From contig NC_052355.1 of assembly GCF_009727055.1 (NCBI RefSeq), positions 51,525,449 to 51,589,448 of the forward strand: 64,000 nt of DNA, given 5' to 3'. Below, in pieces: positions 46,689 through 59,755 of this stretch (position 1 is its first letter; each line of letters opens with the position of its first letter). The notes below the pieces were generated by a model, which saw only the letters and a list, made by a program, of their open reading frames with translations, was not told the DNA's origin and did no database searches. The DNA is from Benincasa hispida (taxonomy: Eukaryota; Streptophyta; Magnoliopsida; Cucurbitales; Cucurbitaceae). The translations under genes were made by a program, and so were the position numbers.

Positions 46689-49423
46689 TAATTTTCTTTT
46701 TCCTTTTGCTTTTCTGTCGGACAAAGTCTTGCCAGTTTTCCCTTTTTTCCTTCGTCTACTTCCGTGTACGTATTTATCCATCCGTCGTACTGTCTCTTGT
46801 ATCTCAAACACACCTCATAAATTCCTTTGGATTTTTCTTTTTTTTTTTTTTCGTCTTGAGCGAATATATATATATATATATATTAAAGAAGGTAAGTGTA
46901 AAAAAGAAGTTGAGAATTACGTAGGGTTGGAGATCAGGTAGGATATTGTTGAATTCATATCATTGCAATGAAACGGTTATGTGTACGTATGAACAAACAA
47001 AACAACAGTAATTTATTGTTGGAAAAATTATAAAACCTATCCCTAAAATATGGTATTAAATTTAAGGGTTCAATTTTAATAAATAAAAGTTTAAAGATGT
47101 AATTACAACTATAAATATATTTCAACTATGATTTTTGCAATTTACTTTTAATTATTTAATGAAGTGGTTTGGGGGAAGGGAATTGGGAAAAAAGGATTGA
47201 AATTTACTCCATATTAAATAGCAAGGCAAAGCAAAGGCAAGTACTTGGACACGTAAAAGGCAAAAAGCAAAAGACTGTGGAGGCCCCGCTCCGGCCAGCC
47301 CGTCACGTGATAACTTTGTCCCGCAAATTTGTATGGTAAAGTAAGCAACAAGACTCACTCACACGCTAACCACTGTACCACTGAAAGTGGGGGATCCAAA
47401 TCCTATTCCAAATCCCAAATTTTGAGTGAATTTCAAGTGTTTTAATCAAATTCTACACTTGCACATGCCAGCCTCGTCTCCCATTCTTTCGAATATTCAA
47501 ATGACTCACCAACTCGAATAATACAAACTATCTAATTCAAATTTAATCGGATTTGGTGTGTTTGTTCTTAAATTGGGTTAGATCTCAAGTTGAATACATT
47601 TTTTTTTTCAAGTCAACCTAATCTAACTCGAACTACATGTATATTAATAAAATTTATATGAAATATATATTTTCAGTTTTAGAGTTTATGATGAGGGAAT
47701 TTATGGGATAATTTTTATAGTAAGCTTTCAGTTGAATTTTTCATATTCCTCTTTTTAGATCCGTTATGATATTTATATTCATTTAAAGTTTGTAATAGAT
47801 ATTATCAATATTTGGTATATTAGATTTGGATTTTATGAGATTTTAATTATTAATAATATGTTGTAGATAAATTTAAGTATTTTAAATCAATAAAGAAAAA
47901 AGATAATAACCTAACAACCTAAATCGAGATTCGATTGGAGGCATTATTAAAAATTTTCTAGTAACCAATAACCAACCATTCAAAAATTTTAGGTTGGTCT
48001 AGAAAACTCTCACGACCCATGAATCGAACCTGTGTATACCCCCTATCCTCCTACTCCCGGTACGACATGTCGTTAATTGCATATTCTTTGTTATTTACGT
48101 TAACATTTTAGGCGTTTTGTTTTCCAACTGGGATTTATTTGTTTGGTAATGATGATTGAGAAATAAGATGATGAGCTATCATGCAATCCACATGCATGGG
48201 GAGCCTCAGATCGCCGTTGAATCCTTTGACTTCTTTTTTTTTTTCTTAAAAAGAAAATATAATTTTTATTATTTTGTGGGGGACAGTTTTTATTTTTGTT
48301 GAAAGGGGGCAGTTACGTGGGGTCCAGTTTTGTTAGACGGGTAACGGACAGCTCAGCTCACTTGTTCCCTATTTATCTGATCTGTGATCTTTACACGTGG
48401 CAGCATCATAGCGACGCCCGCTTCATGGGTGGCGCGATATTTTGTTGCCACGCAATCTAGTCCAACGGTGTAGATGTATGAAATGTCACATGATCTCCAT
48501 ACCATGCACCTTCACCTTTTTTTCCAAAAGAAAACTTAGGTGCAAGCGGCTGCATCCATCCATTTGTGCAATTCATCCAAACCTCGATGAGATTGTGTGA
48601 TGTGGTATAATTTTTTGTAAAAAAGTAATTTTTTTTTTTTTTAAAAAAAATTGAATTAAAAAAAGAAAAAATAGGAAGAGGTTGCACCTAATTATTCTCC
48701 TTCTACTCTAGGTTTGTGGGAGTTTTTTTTTGGAAATGATTTTTATTATTATTATTTTGTTGATATAAAGGATTTTAAGAAATTTAATTATTTGGGAAAT
48801 ATAAACTTTTGGGGAAAAAAGGAATATATGGTAGATTTCTACTTGATAAGAATCGTCTCGTGACAGGTAGGTTTTTGGGTTCCACTTTAAATGTGTTTCT
48901 TCCTTCTAGACAAAAATTGAATAAAAGTTAGAAAGAGATTGTTTGGGCTGATTTTTCCATTCTTCTCTGTACATAGGAATTTTGATTTTTAAAAGGTGAG
49001 TTGAATTTTATGTCCATTTCTTTTAAAAGTAAAGTTCCTTTGATAATTTTGGAATTTTTTTTAGTATGATTATTTTATTAGATAAATATAAAGTTACTAT
49101 CGAAATCAATTAATGACATGAAAAATATTTTCATGTATCTTATAAATATAGTGAGATATTTTCGTCTTTTCAAGATTTAATGTTAATAATAATGATATGA
49201 ATAAATGAATGAATAAAGGACACTTAATTTATAAACTACATGTGGAAGACTCATTCTGGTTCCTTTTGAAAGATGTCAAATTAAGTGCAAAGCAATAGAG
49301 AAAATGGCAGAGAGTGGTTGTGGAAATTTTAATTTGTGCATCGAAATCAAACCCCAAGAAAAAAAAAAATAAAAGATGAAGCAAACCAATTGAGTACCTT
49401 AAAAGGTTCTCCAGTCTCTCCAA

Positions 49424-49449
49424 ATAATAATAATAATAATAATAATAAT
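49424..49449 (+). repeat. (AAT) microsatellite
   Basis: About nine AAT units followed by CCTCAC. Confidence 0.9.
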
Positions 49450-49929
49450 CCTCACAAATAAAAACAAAAACTTAGATTTTTTTTTTTTTAATCTCACATT
49501 ATTCTTCATTCCTATTTTATTGGGATTCAAAAAAAAAATTTAAAAAAAAATGCAACTTAAGAAAAAGGAAAAGATGCATTTGGGTGTAATTATTAAAAAT
49601 GAAAAAAAAGGCAGAGTTTAATTAGAGAATTTGATGGAGCAGCGGCGTTGGAGGATGTTGCTTAACGTATTAGGCAACAACTTTGTTAAGCTTTGGTTTA
49701 AGGCTCCCAATGTTGGAAATCTAATCACGAGCCGCACGTGATCCCCATCGGCCATCCTCCAACCACTATATAAATAAATAAAACTACTTCCTTGTTTAAC
49801 TTGTGTCTAAATTCATTATTTTTCTTATTTTATAAACATGGATTTAATCAAATAACTAACATGGGTTTGACGTAACAAGCAATGGTTCTTTCTTCATAAA
49901 CTCTAACCCGTATCCGTGAGTGATGATGA

Positions 49930-50690
49930 ATCAAGAATGCAATTGTTTTTAAGATTTTGTTTGATAACTTTTTTTTTTTTAATTAATCATTTTTTTTATC
50001 ATCGTTTTCATATTTTTATGAAAAATAGTTGAATTCTTAATCAACTTTTTTAAAAAGAAAGTTTAAATTTTCAAAACTTTGCTTGGTTTTTAAAAATATT
50101 GATAGAAAGTTGACTCCAAAACAAGAAATTTAGAGGTGGAATGAGCGTTTATGAGTTTGATTTTCAAAGACTAAAACTCTATTTGGTAACTATTTGGTTT
50201 TTGAAAAATTTATTCATTTCCTCTCAAATTCTTATCATGGTTTTCATCTTTCTTAAGTAAAATAATTGAATTCTTAATCAAATTCTAAAAACAAAAATAA
50301 CTTTTAAAAAACTACTTGGAAATTTTGACAAACCCAATGTGAAATTTTGACTTGATATTTAGTTCTAAGCTACTAACCTTAGACATTATTTGGAAACTAT
50401 TTCGTCTTTTGGTTTTTGTTTTTGAAAATTAAGTTTATTTCTTCCTCATTTCTTATAATGATTTGGATATTTCCTCAGTATAATGGTTTTAAATTCTTAG
50501 CCAATTTTCAAAAACAAAAGCAAATTTTTAAAAACTATTTTTTTAGTTTTCAAAATTTGGTTTGTTTTTTAAACCATTGATAAAAAGTAGATAATTAAAA
50601 ATAAAAAAAAAGAAAGAAATTTTGAGATGGAAGTAGTATCTATAGGCTTAATTTCACAAAAAATAAATTAAAAAAAAACCAAATGTTGTT
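49930..50690. repeat. Three adjacent copies of a MITE-like repeat
   Basis: Segments starting near 49940, 50170 and 50385 share TTTGGTAACTATTTGG-type starts, the words TGAATTCTTAATCAA, AAAAACTACTT and GGTTTGTTTTTTAA, and GAGATGGAAGTAG. They resemble 38250-38540. Confidence 0.6.
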
Positions 50691-50764
50691 TATCGTTTGA
50701 GAATGGGAGAAAAGAAAATGTGCATGTCTCTGTTATATTTTTTTTGTTATGGGTAGATTTTAGC

Positions 50765-51100
50765 CTATGGATAGTGTGAGCTCAGAGAACCCATGAGGGT
50801 GATCAGATAATCCATGAGGAGGTGAAACTAGAGTAAGTTCAAAGGACCTATGAGGCAGGGGGAATCTAGAGTGAGTTCAAATAACCCATGAAAGAGCCTC
50901 GAGTGAGCTTAGAGAACTCATGAGGGAGTTTAGAGAAGCTTAGAGCGAGCTTAAAGGACTCATGAAGGAGCCTAGAGGGAGATCAACAAGCCCATGAGGA
51001 GCTTGGAGGTAACTAACAGAACCCATCTGGAAGCTCAATGGTAGCTCAAAGGATGGATGGGAACTTAGAGAGAGCTTATATGACCCATGAAGGAGCTTAG
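50765..51100 (+). repeat. Degenerate minisatellite, unit about 30-40 bases
   Basis: GAACCCATGAGGGAGC-like words alternate with TAGAGTGAGCTCAAAG-like words about nine times with uneven spacing. It stops exactly where a copia LTR starts (51101). No continuous frame. Confidence 0.7.
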
Positions 51101-52158
51101 TGTTGGGGTTGATGCCCTAAATCTCGTAGGGTCCTATAGTTTGTAAACTTTGTGTGAACAAACTTTTATGTGATTAATAATATATGATATTTTTATTCAT
51201 TTTTTCTATAAAATATGTGATATTTTAGTTGCATTAACCACAAACCAATAAACTAACATCCAAGGTTGTCGTTGTAACTTAAACATGTATGTGGAGACAT
51301 ACAGGTGGATCATGTTCAAGTGATAACCTAAATAGTATGTAGTATATGGATAAGGCTGGGTACCTTATCCTAGTGACACTACGAATATGACCCGCTTTGT
51401 AGGTGTTACAATTGTTGTAAAGTGCTACAAATGATCTTATCTTGATCATTCATGTAATAGACATGCAACCGGAGATATTCTATACAATGGAGTTTATATA
51501 AGACCAGACCACGAAATGTTTAGTCTCATTATATAAAACCATTCATAATAGAGAATTTTATTTCACCAGGATGACCATAGGTAACATGACTTGAATCCTG
51601 AGTGAGTTGTGAACTTCTGCCTATGAGGGCGGCCATTTGATTTGTATAGGTGAGAGTGGCCAGATCGTCGACTCAATAAGCCTACCATTTTGGGGATTCG
51701 TTTGATTCAGGAGTTGAGAACTTAGCTACACAAGATGGAATTCCCTCATTTCCCAAAACAAGGGTAAGTAGATAAATTGTTCCTTTAACGGCTAATTCCG
51801 GGTCTTGAACAATGTGGCGCAACACCCTCCCCTGGCTCGAGAGGGGTTTAGTCATAAAGGGACTATGATCTGTTGTTCATTAAAGTGATCAGTGATACTT
51901 AAACAGTTAGATGTAACTAAAGGGGCAAAACGATAATTTGGCCAAGCTGTACTTATGAGCAATTTGTTCATCTTACTGTTGGTTGATTTTATCCAATGAA
52001 CACAGAAATATATCTGTAATGCGAAGAGTGTAGCTGTCGGTCTTTAGTGGAGTGCCCGACAGTTAACGAATGGTGGATAATGTAATTAAAGAGTTTAATT
52101 AATTATTCATGTACCATTTGAGCTTCAAGCAATAGGTACTAAGGTCCCTTTGGTAGCT
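51101..52158 (+). mobile_element. Copia family A LTR fragment, plus strand
   Basis: Starts TGTTGGGGTTGATGCCC at 51101. It follows the family block order until TTTGGTAGCTCA near 52158, where it stops abruptly. The second half of the LTR is missing. Confidence 0.8.
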
Positions 52159-52159
52159 C

Positions 52160-53850
52160 AAGATCTTATAGGACGGTATGAATTTGCCTCCGAAATAGAA
52201 GACAACATCCAAGACGGAACTATAAGACCCTGTTCATTTTACTAAAACCTAGATTGTTCTGAGTCCTATGTTACAACCCTCCGTGGGGATCGTCGCGGTA
52301 AACGACTAGCTGGTGCTGCATATAAACGACAACAGGCGCAACATAAGAATCTCACGGTTCAAACTAACGAAGGAGACTCTAGGACAATATTGACACATTT
52401 TCTTCACCCACTTACTATGAACCACTTCCCTCATTCACCTTGCTATTGACCCATGCAAACACTTTCCGTATGGAGCAGTCGAGGTAAATTTGACAAGAAG
52501 CTGAGCATGGATCTCACGGTGTGAACTCTTGAGGACGTGAGAGCTAATAACTATATATCAAATATATTGTTAATCTCCCACTGAAGTGTTCTAATTTGGG
52601 TAGATTTATACTTAGGTTCTTTTTGGATAATAAAACAACCCTAAGTTTATATGGTTTATCCAAGTATAACTCTTTATAATTAGATTTTAACCTATGATGT
52701 CTAGGTGATAAACCATTTTATTACCTCACATCGCTCACGTATGCTCATAAAGCAATGCTCAATAATTCGGCCATAATCCCCGAGTAGGAGGTGTTCCCTA
52801 AACCGTCAATTTAAGTACCCCCAGCTTTAGACATGATTATATACCGGTTGAGTTTGTAACCTAGGTTTTATAAGTTTTAACAATTAAAACAAGTAGTCAA
52901 ACTACGTAAGCATGCAACTGTCGTTTATGGATTTTAAATGTCTAACCTAATTTTATAACAACTTATAACACTTTAGACATGCTATTCATCCATAACATAC
53001 ATAAGACATTCAATATTTAATATAACACTTATATTAAATACAAGAAACCCTAACATGCATACTATATATTATAACAATTATAACATACTTTCAATGCATG
53101 TAACATGCTTCCTACGGTGGATTTTCAATCTAAATGGCATACTATATGCACATACAAGATTTATTTAATTATAAAATACATCAAATGCATAAATAATTAA
53201 ACACAGACTGATATGGTTTTAGTTTTGGCAAAAACAAGCAAACAGATGCCTAACTATTACAAATCAGCTTCAAAAACGTCTTTGAACCACTCGAACTGCT
53301 CCAAACCGAACCCAAACATCTTGAACCGGGCTGGTTGAGTCTGAACCGGACAAGCCACAACACTTTGTGGCTAAACCGGATTGGACCTTAAGAAAATCGG
53401 TCAAACCGACTACTCTCAGTCGAACCTCAAAATCTTGCAAAGGCCAATCGTGTAGCACTGAAGGCTATCGTCTAGCTTCATCGCCTTGTGTTATGAACAA
53501 CTACATAATCACTTAGTATTTTCCTGAGCTAAACGATCGCTTAGTTCTATCGTATAAAACTACATGATCACTTGACTCCATCGCTTAACTATCGCTTAGT
53601 TCTATCGCATAGAACTAAACGATCGCTTAACATCATCGCCTAGCGGTTTCATGTCATCGTTTAGTATTCGCCATAGCTAAAAAATCGCTTAGCTCCATCG
53701 TATACGCGTTGCTTAGCATTTCGTAGGTAAGCAATCGTTTACTTCCATCGCATAGAAACTTCAACGCATCGCTTAGCACTTCGTCTAGACGATCACTTAG
53801 CTCTGCATCTAAATGATCGCATAGTACCATCATATAGTAAATTTATCTAA
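52160..53850 (-). mobile_element. Copia leader fragment, minus strand, with motif array
   Basis: On the minus strand it is collinear with the leader of the plus-strand element at 17580-18310 (CACACCGTGAGATC, GTTCATAGTAAGTGGG). It shares CATGCATACTATATATTATA and AACATGCTTCCTA with 59756-60100. No gag frame is present. Confidence 0.6.
53480..53835 (-). repeat. CGATCGCTTAG-type motif array
   Basis: Variants of CGATCGCTTAG, ATCGCTTAGC and CGATCACTTAG occur every 15-30 bases, reading on the plus strand as ATCGCTTAG words. Confidence 0.75.
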
Positions 53851-54602
53851 GCATTCAAATTCACTAATTTTGACAAAATATAAAGCATGCTCTTGCAAAA
53901 AACAAGTGAGTTTCAAGAAATACTTCTTGTAGAACTTCTTCAAAGCTCCTTCTCCAGCTACTATCTTCTCCAAATCTTGTTGTAGACCACCTCAAGATCT
54001 TCCCCACTATTCTCTTGGTGCTCTAGATTGAGTTGTGGGACTCAAAACAAGTTTGAATCAAGGGATAAGAGAGAAAAGCTCACTACAGCGACCTTGTTGA
54101 AGAACCCTTTCTTCAACTCAATTTTTCTCTAAAATTCTCTATAGATTGCATGCCCGATTTTCACCCCAATCTCTTCATTATATTGCAGATCAACATGCAA
54201 AGGAGAGACTTGCATGAGTTGCAGCTCATGCTTGGAGAAGACAAGGTAAAATGATTGCTTTTGAATGAGTAACTAAAGAGATGGATAATGGAAAATCTTG
54301 TTTTTCCATTTTTTGTGTTTTGTCTCTTCTTTTTCAATTTTGTCTCAAAAATCAAATTTTGATTTTATAAAATCTATTTTGATTTTAAAAATGCACATTT
54401 TAATTAATTTAATATCAAATATTAAATTAATTTTAACACATATCCATCTTTATTTATTTAAATTATATTTAAATATATAAAATTTTCTATTCCATTTAAT
54501 TCTCAAATTAAACATGTAATTATATCTCATATAATTACTAATTCCCTTAATTCTAATTTGAACCTTTCAAATTAACTTATCACGCAATTCTTGAATTAGT
54601 CC
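53850..54602 (-). mobile_element. Copia LTR, distal part, continued from 56845-57886
   Basis: On the minus strand, TAATTCAAGAATTGCGTGAT at 54598 continues the LTR broken at 56845 (CTAGCTCGTAACGGACA). The combined order matches the LTR at 29660-29720. The rest runs to CACAACTCAATCTAGAGC and the array. The 64-codon frame at 54161 is LTR sequence. Confidence 0.65.
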
Positions 54603-56844
54603 TGAAGGATCTAATATCGGTGAGTTCTTTGAGCGTGTTCGGATCGCTCCGATCTCACAGTGATCGAAATACAACAATATACATTCAAACATACAGTTAT
54701 GCAAACAAAACTTAATTATCGGCATACTATGAACAACAAAATCATAAGGAAAAGAGTTCCATACCAGTTGAAGATTATCTTCAAACTTTAGAACTCCTGC
54801 GCAGCGGAATCCCTCCAACAGATCTACCAACGCCCGGCGGGAATGTCAACTGCAACACGATCAACGCGAACACGAATGCCGCAACGGGGACGACACCACC
54901 ACTAATGAGCCTCGGGTATTCTCAGAGTGAAAACCCAAAGGGTGGGTTTTGGTAAATTTGATAGAGGACGAAGGAAAATACGAATCGTGTAGGCGATAAG
55001 CAAATGGGAGAGAAAACAATGTTATCGTATGGCAGAAATGCTTATCGTCTAGATGAGTTACACGATCGTGTAGGATTTACGAAACGATCATTTAGGAAAA
55101 GACATACGATTGTTTAGCTAAATCAACACACTATACGATCATTTAGAGAAGTTATCCGATCGTGTAGGCGAGAGAGTGTGATCGTTTAGGCGCGAGGTAT
55201 ACGATCGTTTAGGCGGAGAACACTATCATATAGGCTCTCAAGCGATCGTTTACTTTCACCAACGCNTTGGCACAATATACGATCGTTTAGAGAAGCTACC
55301 CGATCGTCTAGGTGACAGTGTGCGATCGTTTAGGCACGAGGTATACGATCGTTTAGGCGGAGAACACTATCATATAGGCTCTCAAGCGATCGTTTACTTT
55401 CACCAACGCGCGCTTCACGAATTCTTTTGGGTGATCTGATGGACGATCAATTGAACGATTCAAAATTGAAACATTTTTCATTTTAACCCATTGGTTACCA
55501 TAACCGACGTTGCCCGTTCAAACGTGAATTTTGGATTAATTATCATATAATTAACCAATTAATTAATTAATATTATATTTATATCCTATAGTTTGATATC
55601 ACATATCTACTATAGTATTTTCTCCTCTATTTTATATAAATCATATTTATATCTAATTTCTTCCAAAATAATGTATCTCATACATTTAGCCAATTATATC
55701 ATATATAATTAACCAGTCAAATTATATCATATATAATCGAACTTCCTCTTGTCAATTTGAACATTTCAAATTAACCCAAATACTAGTTCTCAACTTTATC
55801 CAAGCTACCTAGAGAACCTAATGAACCTGTGGCTCGAAGCTCCAACGGTACGTTAATAGCTGACTAAACTCTTTAGCCACGAGATCCATCATCCGTTAAT
55901 TGTCAAGCATTCTACTAAAGACCAACAACTGAACTCTTCTTATCACAGATATATTTCTGTGTCCATCGGATATAATCAATAATCAGTACAATGACCCTTC
56001 ACAGATGCTCGTAAATACAGTTGGGTCAAATTACCGTTTTGCCCCTGCAGTTACATCTCACTCCTTAAGTACCACTGATTCCTCTAATGAACAATACAAC
56101 ATAGTCCAACTATGTGTGAGCATCTCTCAAGCCAAGAGAAGGTGTGTGGGCCACATCTTTCAAGCCCTAGAATCAGCCCTTAAGGGAGCCATCTATCTAC
56201 TTACCCCTGCTTCGAAGAAGAAGTGAATTCCATCTTGTGCAGCTGAGTTCCCATCTCCCAAATCAGATGAATCCCCAAAATGGTAGGTTTGAATCGGTGA
56301 CCTGGCCACTCGCACCCATACAAATCAAAGAACCGCCCTCAATGGAAGGAGTTCCCAAGACCCTTAGGATTGAGGTCATGTTACCTATGGTCATCCTAGT
56401 GAAGTGAAGTCTCTGTCATGAACGGTGTTATATAACGTGACAATAACACTTTGTGGTTAGGTCTTATAGAAACTCTTTGTATAGGATGCCCTCGCTCGCA
56501 TGTCCCCAACACGAATGATTAGAATCAGACCATCTGTGACAAGTCACAACACTTGTGACCATAATAAAGCGGGTCGCGTCCGTAGCGTTACCAGGATAAG
56601 GTTTCCCTACTTTATCCATATACTACAGACCATTTTGGTTATCACTCAAGATATGATCCACTTATATGTCACCACATACATGCTTGAGTCACATACAGAT
56701 AACCAGGGATTTTATGTTTATTGGTTTGTGGTAAAGTAAATAAACAAGTAAATGAGCAAAAATTCAAAATGTGAAGTAAATATCATATATTAACAAACTA
56801 TTTACAAACTACAGAACACGAGACTTTAGGGCATCAACCAAACA
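54603..56844 (-). mobile_element. Solo copia LTR, 2242 bases, minus strand, nested in an older LTR
   Basis: On the minus strand starts TGTTTGGTTGATGCCC at 56844 and ends TTAGATCCTTCA at 54603. Flanks are AGTCC (54598-54602) and TGTCC (56845-56849), four of five matching. The end region aligns with the primer-proximal end of the LTR at 15700-15850. It contains a CGATCG array (55000-55440) with an N at 55266. Confidence 0.8.
55128..55409 (-). repeat. 144-bp tandem duplication with an N at the junction
   Basis: 55198-55265 and 55342-55409 are identical over 68 bases at an offset of 144, and the preceding ~70 bases of each are similar but differ at several sites. The N (55266) lies exactly at the end of copy 1. 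Both copies carry several CGATCGTTTAG motifs. Confidence 0.9.
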
Positions 56845-57886
56845 TGTCCGTTACGAGCTAGTAGGGGGACCTTGCAGACCGACAGATCATGGGCTCCAAC
56901 GATCCAAGATTAATTGGCTAAACTCATTAGACCAAATTAATATTCATTCATTAACTAATGGGTTACTCCGATAAAGCCCATAGTTGCACTCCCCTTACTG
57001 TAGATATATTATGTCCACATGATTTAACCATAATTAGCAAGTCGACCCTTCACAGGTTGTTCGTAATAACGGCTGGGTCAAATATCTATTTTATCCCCGA
57101 GATTACGTCTTATTCCTCAAGTCCCTACTGATCCTCTAATGAACGACTGGTTTGTGATCCAATCACTAAACCAAACTCTCTCAGTCCAGTGAGAGGGTGA
57201 GGCCCCCTTTTCAAGACCTGGATTTAGTACTTGAGAGAACAACCTTTCATCTATCCCTAAATCGAGTAGGCGTTAACTCCGTATTTCACCCTATGTCCTC
57301 AACTATCTATCCGGTCTTACTCCTGAAATGGGAGGTTTATTGAGTCGGTGCTGTTGAGCCAAACCTTAACTATGCAAATTTAAGGACAATCCCGAATAAA
57401 CATGAGCTCATAGTTAGCTCAGAATTAAGATCGAGTTACCTAGGTCATTTAGGTGAAATAGTCAGTCTTAAACAGTAAACAACGTTATAAAGTAAGAGTG
57501 ACTTATTTCTTGGTCCTGATCTTATGCAAACTCATTGCATAGGACGCCCACACTCCTCATGTCATAACATGTACGAATTAGGATCACATCGTATGTAGCA
57601 CTTTACAACTCTTTGTAACAACTACAGAGTAGGTCGCATCCAATGGTGTTGCTAAAATAAGGTACTCAACCTCATTCATATACCATAGATCATTTTGACT
57701 ATTAACTCGAATCTGATCTACTCTTATGTCTCCACATAAAGTTCAAGTACTCATACAAAAGTAATGAGTCTTAGTTTATTGGATTTAGACTTTTATACAA
57801 CTTATGAGATCAATAACAAGTATATTGATTATAGAAAATGTTTATCATTTTACAAACTGCGAGTTTTTAGGACATAAACCCCAACA
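56845..57886 (-). mobile_element. Copia LTR, proximal part
   Basis: On the minus strand starts TGTTGGGGTTTATGTCC at 57886. It contains the standard blocks and is interrupted at 56845 by the solo LTR. Confidence 0.75.
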
Positions 57887-58370
57887 ATACTCAAAGTGAA
57901 ATTTCTTTTCCTACCCCTTATTGTATATTTCTGTTTAGTAATATATTATTTCTATTGTTATTTTGTCGATTGAACCACATATCTTTAGGTTGTTTTCATA
58001 GTCAAAATGACAATTATGCACTTTTTATATAGTTTTCACATTCAATTCTGGCTTTGGGAGCCAAACTGATGTTAATTCACACTTTATGTCGGTAGATGAA
58101 ATGATACCTTTACATGAAAAAGATCAAAGATGGAAGCTCAATTCCATGATGCTATAATACTCAAAACTTAATGAATTTTGTATTTTGTGAATGTTGTATA
58201 GTTAAAATTACATTTGATGTATTTATTGTATTATTGGATAATTTCTTTAGTTTCTAATGTAAATTAATTACCTAAATTTCAATAATGAAAGGAAATCATT
58301 CTATTTCATGCATACATTGTGAATTATTTCATGCGTCTATTTAAACAATAATTCTTCTCTCATTTATTTA
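57887..58370. other. Unassigned stretch between two LTRs
   Basis: AT-rich, no coding frame, no LTR blocks recognised. Confidence 0.3.
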
Positions 58371-59527
58371 ATATAAATCATATTTATATCAATTCCTCCA
58401 ATTAATATATCTAATACATCAAATCAATTACATCACATATAATTGAACCAATTTAGTTATATCATATATAATCAAATTTCCTCTTGTTAATTTGAACACT
58501 TCAAACAAACCAAAAAAACTGATTCTCAACTTGAATCCATTGAGTTACCAAGGGGACCTTATGGACTTGTAGTTTGAATCTCCAACGTTACGTGAATAAT
58601 TAACTAAACTCTTTAGTTACGAGATCCATCATCCGTTAATTGTTGGTCACTCCACTAAAGACCAATAGCTACACTCTTCGCACTACAAATATTTCTATGT
58701 CCATATAACCAATCAACAATGCGATGATCCTTCAAAAATCGCTTGTAAGTATAGTTGGGCCAATTTATCGTTTTGCCCTTGTAGTTACATCTAACTCCTT
58801 AAGTACCATTGATTCCTCTAATGAATAATAAGTCATAGTCCAACTATGAGTGAGTTCTCTCTTCCAAATAGAGGGTGTGACCATTATGTTCAAGACCCGC
58901 AATTAGCTCTTAAGGGAGCAATTTATCTATTTACCCTTGTTTCGGGGAAGGAGTGAATTCCATCTTGTGTAGCTGAGTTCCTAGCTCCCCAATCAGACGA
59001 ATCCCCAAAAAGGTAGGTTGTTGAGTTGTCAATTTGGTTACTCAGGCAAGAGTTCCCAACTCACTCATGATTAAGGTCATGTCACCTATGGTAATTTTAG
59101 TGAAATGTAAGTCTTAATTATCAACAACGTTATATAAAGAAACTAATCATCTTGTGGGCTAGTCTTATACAAACTCTTTGTATAGGATAACCCCGCTCGC
59201 ATGTTTCTACGTGAGTGGTCAGGATCAGACCCTTTGTAGCATTTCAGAACACTTGTAACATCTACAAAGCGGGTCATATCCGTAGTGTCACCAAGATAAG
59301 GTATCCCTCCTTGATCCTTACACTACAGACCATTTAGGTTATTACTTAAGATATCATCCACTTGTATGTCTCACATACATTTTTAAGTACATGAAATAAC
59401 TAAGGATCTTAGTTTATTGGATTTGAGTAAATGCATATTAAATAACATTTATTTTATTAATAAAAATGTGTACAAAATGTTTACAAACTACGAGACCACC
59501 AGGAGAATTAGGACACCAATCCCAACA
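58371..59527 (-). mobile_element. Copia family A LTR fragment, minus strand
   Basis: On the minus strand starts TGTTGGGATTGGTGTCC at 59527. It is most like the LTR at 4272-6284 and stops near 58371 before the array and 3' end. Confidence 0.75.
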
Positions 59528-59755
59528 AATATATTTGTAGTGCAAAGAGTGCTTGGTCTTTGTTGGAATTATCCGACAGTTAACAAATGGTAGATAATGT
59601 AATTAAAAATTTAATTAATTATTCATGTACCGTTGGAGCTTTAAGCTACAGGTCGATAAAGTTCCCTTAGTAGCTCAAAAAGATTTAGTTGAGAATCAAT
59701 TTTTGGGTTAATTTGAACTGTTCAAATTAATAAGAGGAATTTAATTATATATGAG
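59528..59755 (+). mobile_element. Copia LTR internal fragment, plus strand
   Basis: Contains GTAGTGCAAAGAGTGC, TCCGACAGTTAACAAATGG and CATGTACCGTTGGAGCTT, the middle blocks of the LTR, cut at both ends. Confidence 0.7.

Larger units (their letters stand above)
42240..49925. other. Long intergenic region upstream of the F-box gene
   Basis: No gene can be supported. 42365-42910 carries two related AT-rich blocks with AATTACAATTACAC and GAGTGTAATTATAATTA ends, possibly one MITE. Promoter-like GC-richer islands occur near 44030-44150, 46430-46600 (GACACGTGGAC G-box) and 48290-48480 (TTACACGTGGCAGC), with no frame next to them. Microsatellites: (CA) at about 46546, (CT) at 46669-46688, (TA) at 46866-46882, (AAT) at 49424-49449. 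The short frames at 46575-46941 and 47152-47358 are low-complexity or lack motifs. Confidence 0.45.

Noticed and set aside
46575..46941. Short frames on both strands near the (CT) and (TA) microsatellites
   Set aside because: Readings are Arg/Lys or Phe runs produced by simple repeats.
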